A stretch of 64,000 nt of DNA from Istiophorus platypterus. Taxonomy: Eukaryota; Chordata; Actinopteri; Istiophoriformes; Istiophoridae. Every line of letters begins with the position of its first letter. The first letter of the stretch is position 1. Below the pieces are notes generated by a model that made no database searches, was not told the DNA's origin, and worked only from the letters and a program-made list of their open reading frames with translations. Where the stretch lies: positions 2,400,609 through 2,464,608 of the forward strand of contig CM029119.1 of NCBI GenBank assembly GCA_016859345.1. The letters are read 5' to 3'. A program made the position numbers and the translations under genes. This document shows, one piece after another, positions 33,871 through 46,040 of the stretch.

Positions 33871-36800
33871 GTAAGTGCCACAAGCTAGCATTGAATATCT
33901 GTTCAGATTTGTTGTCTGTGCATCTATTCTTTACTTATACTTATTCTGTTTACTTACAATAATAATTATTATTCTTTGATCAGACAATTTCTGACTTAAA
34001 AACATAATCTAATTCAGTTTTGAAAATGAAATAAAAAAATGAAATAAATGGAAAACATAGACAGCAATATCAGAAATATCAGGTTTTTTCTTACCTCACA
34101 ATGGTTTAAAGATATTAACTGAATTAGCTGTTCTATTGAAATATTTGTTAACCTGTCCCAAGGTCTAGGGACTATGCTTGCAAAAGTTCAGTTCCCTTTA
34201 GATCTGAGTTTGGTTTGAAATGTAGTAAGAAGATACACAATGAAGACTGGATTTTGAACTTATCTATTAAAGGAAGACCAAGGGGTTATAATGAGCCTTG
34301 TTCCTACTGTTAATGATAATGTACTCACCAAGAATGTACTTGTAATTGCTTAAATCTTGAAATGCTGCATCATCCAGAGAAATAAGTCTAACAGGGAACC
34401 AAAACTGCCAAAACTGTTTTCACTTTAAATTAAGGTAAGAACCAAAAGTAAGCACAGACCGTAATGTCACTAATGTACAACTTAAATCTAGAGGATGGAC
34501 TGTAAGCTATGGTGGATGTTTACTAACTGGCAGTATGGGTTGTAATTTCACCTTTCACCTCTGACATCTAATCACAATAAATCTGACTATTTAATTTTTG
34601 TGATGCTGCATAGTTCCACTATCTCAGTAGTGAAGGTACTGAGTTTATTGTTGTTACTATTCCCTATGCAACAAAAATGAAACTCACTTTGTTTTAAACC
34701 AAAGTTTTCCTTTAAATCATCTGTGTGTTCTCAGCAGAGGTGGACTGCTGTTTCATGCTAATGTGCAAAAACTTTAGAGCTGAATTATATGTATATTTTT
34801 TGGTCACTTTAGTGCAACAAAACAAGCTGAAGCACAATATATTTTCAACTTATAAAACTTTTATGGCAAACATAATAGCAAACAGTTGCCTATCTACACA
34901 TCCAGTAGGCACAGAGGAACATCAGTGTTTCTATAGTCAGTTTATTTGTTCCAGACTGTCAATGTACCAAATGTGCACACATTACAGGTTGCGATTTTCG
35001 TATGGACATTCACATTGCAACTTTTTTTGACCAATTGTTCATGAAAGCACTGCAAAACAAAATTGTAGATCAAAAATAGCAAATAGGAAGTTAGTCAGTT
35101 AGTCATCAGTAAACAACAACAACAGAAACAAAAACAACAAACAAATTAAAACAATAACAAGTTAATGTAGACACACAAATAAATAAAAGACCCTAGACAC
35201 AAAACAGCATATGATAATAAGCTCGCAGTAACAACAAACAATATATGGTAATTACAAACAAGAATAAAAATAAACATACATGCACATATAAATGGCCCAT
35301 AGTACTAACTGTAAAAGGGTTACGTGAGAGGAAATGAGGTTGAAGCAAGACTAAAAGTGGGGTTAGTTAGGCCCTGGCTAACTTGCTGGTTTTGGATCAA
35401 TTAATCCCAACTCTGGCCCCATTAATCCTGGCAGTGAACCTTTGAAGCCGACAAGCAGCTGAAAAAAAAAATTTGCCAGAGTTTCTTCATGTTAGAGGTT
35501 CAAACCAGTTCTCAATAATAGTCTCTTAGCAGCCGGTGAGGCAGCTAGTATTATCCCTTTGTCCTGAAATGTTAACAATATTTTTAGCTCGTACCCAGTA
35601 AGAAAAAGAGCAGGGCAGCTGGAAAGGGTTTTATCGTACACACTGCCATGAACTCAAATAAGCTCAAGGCCACATATAGCTGAATAGCTGAGAGGAACTT
35701 CAATCAGCTCATTCACTGGGGATTTGTATTAAAATATTGATTGTTGTGGCTATAAATAGAAAATGGGTTTTTGTAGAAATATATTTAAGTCCCTCATTAG
35801 AATAAATTTAAGACATAATTAGAGGTTCAGATGAAACTACTTTCCTTTTGATGCCTGGTTTAAACCTTTGTAACAGAGGATGAAAATGCAGTAGGCTGCT
35901 GTAGCATCTTCCCTCTCTGGTCCTCTAGTATGCTCTCATTCATATTCTGGAGTCACAAATGAAGACAGAGGAGTCATTTTAATGACTCTGCCAAGGTGCC
36001 AACACACACATCTAAAATCTAGAAATCAGAGGGAAACTGGGAGTATTTTCCTTCCAACTAATCTTAAAGGTCAGCTTGTTCCTGTCTAGTTTGTTCATGT
36101 ACAGACTGTGGCCATTCTGGTCACTGCCGTAGGTCCTTCTCAACTGACTCCAAAGCCAAGTCACACAGCAATTATAGTCATGCATTTACAGCATCTACAA
36201 AGTAAGAACAACTGGTCCTCACTTCACAACATAAAAGCCATTTGAGAGCCAAATAATCTCTGGTGAGAAAACCCTTTCCATTCATCTTCAAAAACTGTAA
36301 GTGAGAGTCAGAAGTGATGCTCTAAATGATTCCAACTCGATAGCCACTCTAAAATTATAGTGCTAATGCAAACTGACACTTCTCAAAATAGGTTTCATAA
36401 CTGTCCGTGTTGTTTTTTATATGGCTTTCAAGTACCACTATTATTGTAAAATTTATCATAGTGCTCAGAAATTGTTTAGGGGGGGGGGGCTATACTATTA
36501 TTAGCATTATCACTGAGAAGAAGATGGGGGATTAAAGTGAATACCCCTGAGGAAAGCAAACACAGCAAAATTGATTACAACTTTTGGTATTATTATTGCT
36601 ATTATTATTGTTCATCATCATCACCCTTGGTAACTGTTATCTTTAAACATTATCATTTTCATAATCAGTTTTGACATTACCTTCATTGTCATTGTCATTG
36701 CCACAATTGTCATCGAAATCCTCAATGACGATGAGATGCAGATGGGTGATGATGCTGTAACAAAAACAAATTTCAGCTGTTATGTATAAAAAAACATGTG

Positions 36801-37261
36801 ATTGTGTATTTAAGAACCTAGCTTCTTCTAATCAAATTAATAACACAATCAGTCATTTTAATTGTGATCTAGGAACAAATTACCAAAAAAGAATGACATT
36901 GACCCTAATAGAAACTATGGTAATTAACTATTAAACCTAAACCATGGATATTCTGCTGTGCTGAAGGGTTGTCGGGCTTTCGCCACATATTTTTAAGCCT
37001 GTCGTGTTTTTTATTCAGCTGAATTTGCTCCTCATTGGGGAGGGGATGATGCTGCAGCCTCGGACGTTGTAGAAGCTAAAGTAAAAACAATACTGTGAAA
37101 TTAATGTTAATTCAGTTTAATGTTATAATTCATATTAGTACAAAATTATACAATTAAATTTGCCTCGGTACACAAGCACAATGGAATGGAATTAAAAAAA
37201 ATCAAGGTGTAATTGAAATGTAGGGTTTAACAAAAAATTTACATTAACTATTTAGGAATCA
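33871..37261. other. Anonymous AT-rich DNA
   Basis: No gene recognised. It has A-rich CAA-type low complexity at 35110-35290, a G11 run at 36479-36489 and ATT/TCA-rich low complexity around 36580-36730. 35380-35480 is noted separately as a possible regulatory element. Confidence 0.4.
36479..36489. repeat. G11 homopolymer
   Basis: Eleven consecutive G read directly from the sequence. Confidence 0.9.
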
Positions 37262-37905
37262 CAGACATTTTTATACGTGGTTCCTGGTTTTCGGGATGTC
37301 AGAAGTAATTGGACAATTGACAACTAATCAGTTTTTTGTCTGATAGGAGCAGCAAGATGAATTCTGAAGTGAACAGGGCTTTACTCTCTGGTCAGATTCA
37401 GCCAAGTGCTCTAAAAACTGATATGATGGTGCTTCACAGTACAGATGGATAATGACCTGAACCCAAGCTTTTCACTTATTGAAGCAAAACTGAGATCAGA
37501 AAGACCAAAAAAACAAACAGCAACTGAAGGCAGCTGAAGTAAAGGCCTGGCAAAGCATCTGACAGGAGGAAACTCAGCATTTGGTGATGTCCATGGGTTC
37601 CAGACCTCAATCAGTCACTGACTACAAATTATTTTCATCCAAATATTAAAAATAATCATTATATCTGTAATCATGGTTTGTCCAATTACTTCTGAGCGCC
37701 TGATAGTGAGGGACTAAGTATATAAATGGTTGTAATTCCTAAACGGTTATTGTAAAATTTTTGTGAAAACCCTTGATTTAAAACTGAAATTCCACCCTTC
37801 AATCTCATCGTGATTTGTTTGTTTCAACCCATTGTGGATGTGTACAGAGGTAATATTTCAAAAGTTACTGTCACTGTCCAAATATTTATGGACCTAACTG
37901 TATCA
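37262..37905 (+). mobile_element. Tc1-like DNA transposon remnant with right terminal inverted repeat
   Basis: The right end reads tgtccaaatatttatggacc followed by taactgta (37876-37903). This is the reverse complement of a TIR of the cagttaggtccataaatatt type, widespread on fish Tc1/mariner-like elements. The interior contains short stop-interrupted coding remnants that may be a transposase C-terminus. The expected matching left TIR is not seen; the similarity instead appears to start inside the element near 37262. It is therefore 5'-truncated and non-autonomous. Confidence 0.55.
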
Positions 37906-39348
37906 AGTGAATAAAATTGCAGATTTTTTGCATGCACCATACACTCAATGTTACCTGAAGCTAAACGTGTTGTTACACTCATGCAGGTTACAGAATCTGA
38001 CAGGTCACAGAGTACAGACCACAGTAACACCAGCAGTAGGCCAAGCGCTCCTACTTTTCGAGTTAACAACATGCCATGAGTATTTCTCCTACTTGGAACC
38101 AGATCCAAAATGGAACTGGCTATTGGGAAAATCCTTATCACCATGATCACCATCTATATCATTATGATCATCTTCTTTTCATCTTTCTTAGTTACCTTTA
38201 CCTGCCCCCCCCCCACTTCTTTGGGTCCAATCACTGAGCTCTACTTCAGTCAGATTTTCAAAGTCTCTAGAGCAGCTCTGAGTTCAACAGCTATTTGTTG
38301 AATCAAAACTCCTGTGTGCTTTTTTTCTTAAGCTGTTGGCGAGAGTAGTGTATAATGAGCCTTACTCACCTGTTGTTTCATGAACCTGAATCCAGGCAGC
38401 CAGTATGTATATGTTTATGTGCATGTGTGTGTAAGTTTTGGGCTGTGAATCAGGAGGTGAGAATGATATGGCTGTTGATCCAGGCACTGTGTTTGGAGGC
38501 TGTCATGAATAAGTGGATGACATGGTAGTAGAGGAGACTACTCTCAGGGAGTTTGTGGCATTACAATGCAATCAAAGAAAATCAGGTCAAGCCCCTGTTA
38601 CCTCTGTTATGCTACGCTCTGGGTTAGAATGAGGGAGAAGTTGATACAGCTGGAGGTAAGGATAGACCCCACCGAAGAAATTTTTTTTGTTTTTTTGCAG
38701 ACTAAAGTGGAGCCCAGCCTATAGGAGTTTTGGACTGATTCACTGATTCCACCCTTCCCAACAATTGGAGGAGGAATCTTGTCTGGGACCTTGGTTAATA
38801 CTGACCTATGGCCCAGATTATCTGGTAATGCGAGGGCTTTACGAGACGGTCTTAAACCTCTGGAAATGCTTGCAGACTCATTGGGGCTGCCCCAGAAATA
38901 TCTAACATGTTTGATATTTAGAAGTTAAAGTCTGGATGATTCTGACTCCATCAGTACCTTCAAAGCTGACAGTATTGCCACACAATGGTAAACATTCTCA
39001 CCTTCAAGGCTTCTGCTAGCTTGCATGCCACTGTTGTCAGGTATGAAAACTGACTTAAAATCTCACCTCCAGTTCTTGCTTAAAGATAGACCACACGTTG
39101 ACAACATCTGCACAACCCTTTTTTCATCCAGACTCTATTATTAAGGTTACAGCTAATTGTTGCACCACAGTCTCCGTTTTGTTTAAATTGGCTTCCCCAT
39201 GAGGTCACATCAGATCACATGAGGTGGAGCATTGCTCACTGATTGCTCCCATCTTAATAATGTCTTGTGTGATGGGACAATATTTTCAAATCTTGTAGCG
39301 TGTGCAATTTTGAGATTAGAGAGAAGAACATATATGAAGTTTCTCCTT
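37906..39348. other. Unassigned DNA, possibly with an old LINE 3' part
   Basis: It contains a C10 run at 38205-38214. The stretch 38690-39090 has higher complexity and a plus-strand reading suggestive of a LINE C-terminus (ARALRDGLKPLEMLADS-like, about 38831-38881), but I cannot confirm the family. Confidence 0.3.
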
Positions 39349-40815
39349 ATTCAATTCAATTCAATTCAGTTTTATTTATATAGCTGCCTCAACTGGCTGG
39401 GATGAGAGAGAGAGAGAGAGAGAGCGATAGACAAGGGGGCAGGGTAGGATGGAGGAGAGAGAGCAGAGCACAATAATGGGACTATTAACTATATATACTA
39501 TAGTTATACTAACAGGGCTAATAATATTACTATTGGGACTAAATGAAATGGTAACAGTAGTAATCATAATAATTAAAGCAGTGGGTGTTGATCAGGATCA
39601 TGGGGCAGTAGATGGTCTGCAGCCATGGATCCAGACTCAGGAGCATCAGAAAAACCTGCAGAAAGTAACAGGAGGAAGAGGAGAGAGATGAAGAAGCACA
39701 AACCTACAGGAGAGGGCAAGGACAGTTAGTAACAAGCATTTTTGAGGTGTTAATGCGCAGATGGAGAGAGGAGGAGGAGGAGGCAGTGGAAATGGGAGCT
39801 CAGTGCATCATGGGAAGTCCCACAGTAGTCTAGGCCTATAGCAGTATAGTGAGGGGATGGCTCAAGCTAAAGCTGAGCCAGTTTAAACCATAAGCTTTAT
39901 CAAAGAGGAAGGATTTAAGCCGACTCTTAAACATGGAGAGTGTGTCTGCCTCCTGGACCCAAACTGGAAGATGTTTCCACAGCAGAGGAGCCAGAGAACT
40001 GAAGGCTCTGCCTCCATTCTGCATGTGGAGACTCTAGGAACCACTAGTAGACCTGCATTCTGGGAGGGAATTCTTCTACTGGAGTAATAATGTACTATGA
40101 GCTTGGCCATGCTATTAAGGGCTTTGTAGGTGAGGAGGAGGGTTTTAAGTTGTATTCTGGATTTCACAGGGAGCCAATGCAGAGAAGCTAACACAGGAGA
40201 GATACAATCTCTCTCTCTGGTTCTTGTCAGTGCTCTCGCTGCAGCATTCTGAATCAGCTGGAGAGTATTTAATGTTTTATTGGGACGGCTAATAGGGAGT
40301 TGCCATAATTGAGCCTAGAAGTATCAAAAGCATGTACTAGTTTTTCTGTGTCATTTTAAGAAAGGATGTGCCTGATTTTTGCGATATTATAGGTGAAAAA
40401 AGTCAGTCCTTGAAGTTTGTTTTATGTGGGAGTTAAAGGACATGTCCTGATCGAAGACAACTCCAAGATTCCTAATGGTGATGCTACAGGCTAGAGCAAT
40501 GTCATCTAGTGTATATCATAAGATAATGTGTTTCTGAGGTGTTGTGGCCAAGCACAATAACTTCGGTTTTATCTGAGTTCAATAATACTAAGTTCCTGGT
40601 CATCCAGATATTTATATCCCTAAGACAAGCTTGAAGTTTAGCTAACTGATTGGTTTCGCTTGGCTTCATTGACATGTACAGTTGGGTATCATCTGTATAA
40701 CAATGGAAGTTTATGGAGTCTTTCCTGATAATATTGCCTAAGGGAAGCATATATATGGTGAATAGAACTGGTCCAAGCACAGAACCTCAACTGAACCTTT
40801 GAGATGGTTTGTTGT
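39349..40815 (-). pseudogene. L2-clade LINE, best preserved copy (RT to 3' end)
   Basis: The minus strand encodes a recognisable L2 reverse transcriptase from [14 protein letters not shown] through [15 protein letters not shown], the catalytic YADD box with Ala changed to Thr (about 40680-40775). It continues with [13 protein letters not shown] (about 40540-40580). After a decayed middle comes the C-terminal SLHWLPVKSRIQLKTLLLTY (about 40125-40190). A frameshift then leads to KHLPVWVQEADTLSMFKSRL (about 39915-39975). The 3' UTR follows with the GA/CT tract at 39404-39424, then aactggctgagg-type sequence joined directly to the terminal ctatataaataaaactgaat and TTGAA repeats. About 170 bases of distal UTR present in the two other copies are missing. 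The 5' half of the element is absent. Confidence 0.85.
39404..39424. repeat. (GA)n microsatellite in L2 3' UTR
   Basis: Perfect GA repeat of about ten units, equivalent to the CT tract of the other L2 copies. Confidence 0.93.
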
Positions 40816-43539
40816 GATACAGTTAATGGGCAGTTGGTGGTGGAGGAGTGTGGAGCTGGTCTTAGAAATGGAAGGAAGAAACAGGAGGCTTGGAGTGGAT
40901 CTCTGAAGGTGGTGGGATGGGAGCACTGGAAACAGCACCACAGAGGAACACACAAAGGATCTTCACAGAGAAATCAAGGAATTAGTAATACAAAAATCTC
41001 TTTAGAAATCTCTACGACTGCTAGGAAAACACTAAGAGAGGGCAGGGAGAGTAGCCACCACTGAGTTGTACCAGTCTGGCACTGGAGCTGGTCTGACAAG
41101 GTTTTCTGTAGGAGTTGTGATTAGTGGAGCTTGGATGCAGGTGTGCTCCTCTGCAGTGACCGGATCAGGTGAGCCATGTCCTCCACACACACACTGAGGA
41201 GGAGGGCTGGTACCCTGAGACCAAATGAGCTATTGGAGTAGCATCTTGTTGAGCCCTCAGTGCTTTTGAGAAAAACTATCAGCCCCTATCTATTCCAGGA
41301 ATAAGCCCAAAACTGAAAGTTAAAAGAGAATATGTCTCCAAGAAATTAATATAATACTAATAATACTAATTATACAAAACACTGTTTACAAAGGAAAGTG
41401 AGACCAACTAGATTAGGAAGAGAAAATTAGGGAAACATGGATAAAGTCTAAGAGGAAAGAGGTTGGTGGTGGGACTGCGTTAGCTGCAATGTATCAATAA
41501 GCTGCCGAGGAGGACCAGCAGTAGCAGCAGCCATGCCCAGAATGAATGAAAATTTCCTAGGAAGCAAGAAAAGAGAAGCAAAGACAAAGAGGGGAGTTAA
41601 AGTGCTGTGGGCACTGGAAAAATTACTAAAGGGGAAGAAAAAAAGAGAGTGAGGGGAGGAGAAGTTGGGAAGGAAGAGAAGGTGATAAGATGGGAAAGGC
41701 TTGTGAGCTGCACCGACTGCCAATGTAGCAGGGAGAGAATCAACTGGGGTACAATAACCCAAAGTGAATTTAGGAACTTTGATAACTCCTCAGGAAACCA
41801 ACTAAGTAGTGAAATTGATGTTAGCAAAGTTTATGTCTGAACCAACACATGCTGTGCCTGGAATGCCTAAGGAAATGTCTGTACTTATAATTAATGATAC
41901 TTCAGAAGATTTGAGACAGGGCATGGGGACTTGAGTCAAACCTCGCATTGCTTCTGTACTATTAAGTGGTTACAGGCTGCACACTGTAAATAATGAAGAA
42001 TGGCTTGGTATCTCTGAGATCAGGCTCAGAGAATTCAAACAGTACAAAGTTAAACCCTTTTGCATGCAGATCCCTTTTCTTTTTCAGAGGCTCTGTTCAC
42101 AGTTGTGTTGACATGTGTGGACAAGAAAACAAGCAAAAATAATTATGTAGTGGTTTTGATGTGACATGAGACAAATTTGACATTCCAAACCCACAGTCCT
42201 CAGCCCCCCAAGAAAAGAGGAGTTAATCAAAATGTTGAAATACTCATCTGAGTCAGCTTGAGTTGTAACCTTTCCCCCTTCTTTGCCCTGGATTTTTTCT
42301 CTCAGTTTACAGCAGGTGAAGGAATAGAGGAGAGTTTTAAAAATTACGTGGTGAAGCTTATAGTCTGCAGTGAGGAAAAACTGCAGGGGAGAGGAGAGAG
42401 GACTGAAGAGGAAATGCCACCAATACTGAACTTAATATATAGAGATGAGGAGAAGTTACTGGTCAGATCCCTCAGAAGAGGGAAAGAAAGATGGATGTTA
42501 CATGTCTGTGTGCATCTGTGACACAGTGAGGGGGAGAGAGAAGAAGCTTGTGTGTGGTAGAGTGCTCCATAAAATTACATCTGCTGGCAACAGTGGTAAT
42601 AATATTAATATTGTGTATGGCACACTACATTCTCTGTACTTGTAGGTTGAGTACGTTCGTGATTTGACAGCATTTTTTCAACTGATTTCAAAACTTGTCA
42701 GGATTAAAACTCCTAACTCAGCCTTGTGAACCTCTTCCTGTTTGGCTTGATATTGTCTAGCAATGCAAATATAATAATACAATAACTCAGTAACAGTATT
42801 TCATGACATTTAAAACAGAAAAGTGAGATAAGAATTATTTGTATGGGTTAATGGACATATTCTATTTTCAAATGTGATTATATATGGCTTTTGGTTGTCA
42901 AGTGGCCATGGAATAATACATAAAGCATAAAGCACCATACCAGGAGTTCTGCATGTTGAGGCTAAAAAACACCTTCCTTTAGTACCAGTCATTTTTCAAA
43001 GCATGCAGTCAATATTTAGGTTTTGTAATATTTTGCTGAATTGTTTATATTTTCATAATGAAATATTCAGGCGATACACTCACCTTAAAATTCAGTGCCT
43101 CAACTGGAAAGACACACATCTACATTTGTAACACTTGGTAACTATTATTTCTCTCCTAACAGATCTTTTTTCCTGGGACTAATTTCAGTGGTGGAATTTG
43201 ATTGCCACAGCCAAACAGGATAATATTGTCCCAATTCACACTCTTTCACATTATTAGTTTTCCATCTGCATAGGATCATTTGCAATCAACCACACCACCA
43301 CGCCCGAACAATTAACACGACTCCAGTGGTTTGATTTAGAATTAATTTTCTTTAAACATAAATTGTTTTACATGAAGTGCATATATTTTAACACTGTAGG
43401 GTTACATGCATTATGTTTCTTTCTTTGTCTTGGAGTTACCTTGATTGTTGGGGGAGGTGACTTCCTGGTTGCAGAAAAGGCATGCCTGAGGGCTGAGGAC
43501 TCATTAAGCCTAACAATGTGCTGCCATGTTATGGGACGA
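40816..43539. other. Anonymous DNA, purine-rich in parts
   Basis: 40816-41070 and 41450-41700 are purine-rich on the plus strand, producing serine- and leucine-rich minus-strand frames of about 100 codons that look non-coding. No element recognised. Confidence 0.35.
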
Positions 43540-43835
43540 TTTGGGTTTATTTAGTTTTGCTTTGTATTTAGATATAGTTGGTGTCCATCTTGTTTACCCC
43601 TTGTGTGTTATTTGGTTTGGCTAAGTCAGTATATATGTTCCCTTGTTTGTCATTGTGTCAGTTCGATTTGTTCATTTATTGTCACGTCTTGTTTTTGTAT
43701 TAAGTACAGTTATATTTTGTTGACTTCTTTTTTAGACAAAGGTATTAGTTTTTTGTTTGTAAAGTTTGCATTTTTTGGAGAAAAAAACCCTGTTTTCACC
43801 ATCATTTCGCCTGACTGCTTTGTCCCTGATATGGC
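43540..43835 (+). mobile_element. Gypsy-type LTR-like remnant
   Basis: The sequence has a TATA-like agtatatatg followed by ttcccttgtttgtcattgtg and tcagttcg (about 43628-43665), then gtcacgtcttgtttttg (43681-43697). It closes with aaaaaaaccctgttttcacc and atcatttcgcctgac (43781-43815). This order matches the U3, R and U5 of a fish LTR retrotransposon class. The expected AATAAA just before accctgtttt is degraded to an A run. It is solo, with no neighbouring coding region. Identification is from memory. Confidence 0.45.
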
Positions 43836-45087
43836 CGTATAAATCTGATTGGGCAGACTCTGCCCTAAGAAGCACATCACGCTTCTGACCAAAACTGGGA
43901 GGGGTGCGTAACACACATAGGTTCTTCCATGACATCACTGCCGTGCTGTCCTCCAACAGTGTTTCAAAAATGTCCTATACATGACAGTAAAAACACTCTT
44001 TAGAAAGAAAAAGTCTGGAATGCTAAGAGGGTTAAACATAGTATAATTAAGATGCTCTTTAAAGTTCAAAAAAAGAAAAGAAATGTCTGAGGCACTCTTG
44101 CAAAAAGTAAAAGAAAAAAAACTTTGTTCAGATAGCTCATTTTTAACATGTATGCTCTATGTTTTTAGAAAATTTGCTATGACATAGCTGAGTAACAATC
44201 CATGCATGGTGGCACAAAACAGCCTTCTTCAGGGTGTAGCCCCTAAGCACACAATTCCCCCTTTAGTAGATACATTATATCCACAAATACCTCAGCAGAA
44301 AGCAAAAAGACTGTTGTAGACTGCATTGTTTGGCATCTGTTACAGTTACATCAGCAGTTGTTGTCTGTTGGTTAAGAGGTTGGTTTTCCTGGTTGATCCC
44401 ACGATTTAGCAGCCGTGTCCCCTCTTTTTGTCTTTTCCCTGTCTTGCTCTGTTCACCTCAGCAGCTTTTCTTTCATATTATACTCTAGCTCAAACTGATA
44501 TTCTACAACAGTTGCTCTGTAGAAAGTGTATCATCTTCTTGAAAGAGCTCCTTCATCATATTCCCTGTCTGATACTTTTTTATGTCCTGTCCTGCAACTT
44601 AAACTAAATGATAAAGAAAAAAACACAATTGATCCAATACAACTGTCAAATTTATAGCAAGTTTTCACAACTTAATGTCTCAGAATTATTTGTATTCCCT
44701 GATAAGTTCAGTTTCTAAAAGCAATGCTGTGTGACAGCTGAATGGTTAAGCTTGTCAGACTTTCACTTCAGCACATATATATACCACCAGAAAGTACTCA
44801 CAGATCACTCTGCCATTTTAACACAATCAAAACTCTTTACTTTAAGGGAAACCACTGTGTTTTGTTATGATGCAGTAGCTACAATAAGCAAATTTCTGGT
44901 TAATTTTGACAGTGTACTAATATGAACTGAAACCAGTGCATTTTGGTAGGTTTTTCCCACCTTCCATGAAAATGCATTGGATCGGTTGCTCCTAAGGGCC
45001 AAAATTAAATTAATCTTACACTATATCAGTCCATGTTTTAACCATTTCCTGGCTCCACATCTTTACTTTGCAAAATGAAATGCATCT
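43836..45087. other. Anonymous DNA, possible degraded SINE-like patch at 44360-44600
   Basis: No gene recognised. Around 44365-44405 the words tggttaagaggt and ggttgatccc look like Pol III A and B boxes, but they are only about 12 bases apart. Pyrimidine-rich sequence follows, ending near tgtcctgtcctgcaacttaa. The resemblance to a fish SINE is weak. Confidence 0.25.
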
Positions 45088-46040
45088 GAAGATACATTGA
45101 CTTCAGTAAGAATTCAGACCTCTTCAATTTGCACAATTTACTGTGTTGTATACTTAATTGTAAATGGATAAAATGCACTTTTGTCCATTAATCTACAATG
45201 ATCCATAATGACAAAGTAAAAACATGCTTTAAAAAAATATTCCAAATTCATTAAAAAAATGAAACCTCTCATTTACAAAAGTAATCACGCTCTTTCTGTA
45301 GCAGTCCACATTCTGGTCATGTGCATCCTCTCTGCTTTCACTGTTCTTGAGATGTGGACTGAAGAACCCAACAGTCGGAGCTATTTAAGAGAACTTAAGA
45401 AATCCTATGCATGTCTGTAGCAGCATCATGCTATGGGGCTGCTTCTCAGTGGCAAGGACAGAACAACTGGTCAGAATAGAGGGAAAGATGAATGTAGCCA
45501 AATACAGAGAGCACACGACCTAAAATTGGGGCGTCAGTTCGCCTTTCAGCATTGACATTGACTCAAATCACATAGCCAAGAAAACGCTGGAGTTGTTTCA
45601 GGACAAATCTCTGACTGTCTTTGAGTAGGCTGGCCAAAACCCATAAGCCTCATAGAACATCTGTGGAGAGATTTGAAGAAGGCAGTTCACAGAGGTTTCC
45701 CATCCAGTCTGATGGACCCAGGGAGGATCAGCCTGGAAGAATGGGATAAAATGCCCAAATCCAGGTTTGCAAAGCATGTAGAGATTTACCCAGGATGAGT
45801 CAAAGCTGTGCTCCTGCCAATGCAAAGTAGTGATTTAAGGGTCTGAATACTTTAGTAAAGAGAGATTTCAGCTTGTGCTTTTTAGTAAATTTGCAAAAAT
45901 TTCCCCCAAAAAATGTTTCCACTTTGAAATTACAGGCTACCACATATAAATTAAATGGCAAAATGTCAGTTATATCCATGTACAATTAAATCTACAACAG
46001 AAAAGTTGCAAAAAGGGAAGGGGTACTCTCTGAAATCACT
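45088..46040 (+). pseudogene. Tc1-like transposon with degraded transposase C-terminal half
   Basis: The ends are related inversely: aattcagacctcttcaattt at the left and tgaagggg-type or gggtctgaatac sequence at the right. The terminus was apparently of the class aagtattcagaccccttca, common on fish Tc1 elements. Inside, the plus strand encodes SSIMLWGCF (45420-45446), EQLVRIEGKMNVAKYRE, and then IEHLWRDLKKAVHRGFP (about 45651-45701) and LEEWDKMPKSRFAKHVEIYP. These are the standard central and C-terminal blocks of Tc1 transposase. The N-terminal DNA-binding domain and first catalytic Asp are deleted between the left end and 45410. Stops and frameshifts are present, so it is inactive. Confidence 0.85.

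Noticed and set aside
33268..33881. Minus-strand Ser/Pro/Leu-rich frames of 69-150 codons
   Set aside because: Antisense shadow of the plus-strand RTE LINE, whose protein blocks are clear.
36580..36730. Possible CRISPR-like or satellite array
   Set aside because: Only ATT/TCA-type low complexity; no regularly spaced repeat units. No CRISPR array exists anywhere in this eukaryotic window.
41448..41827. Minus-strand frames of 76 and 104 codons
   Set aside because: They are Ser/Phe/Leu-rich because the plus strand is purine-rich; no motif.
44365..44405. tRNA gene or SINE head
   Set aside because: The A-box-like and B-box-like words are only about 12 bases apart and no cloverleaf can be drawn.
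45598..45985. Minus-strand frames of 61-75 codons
   Set aside because: Antisense to the Tc1 transposase remnant.
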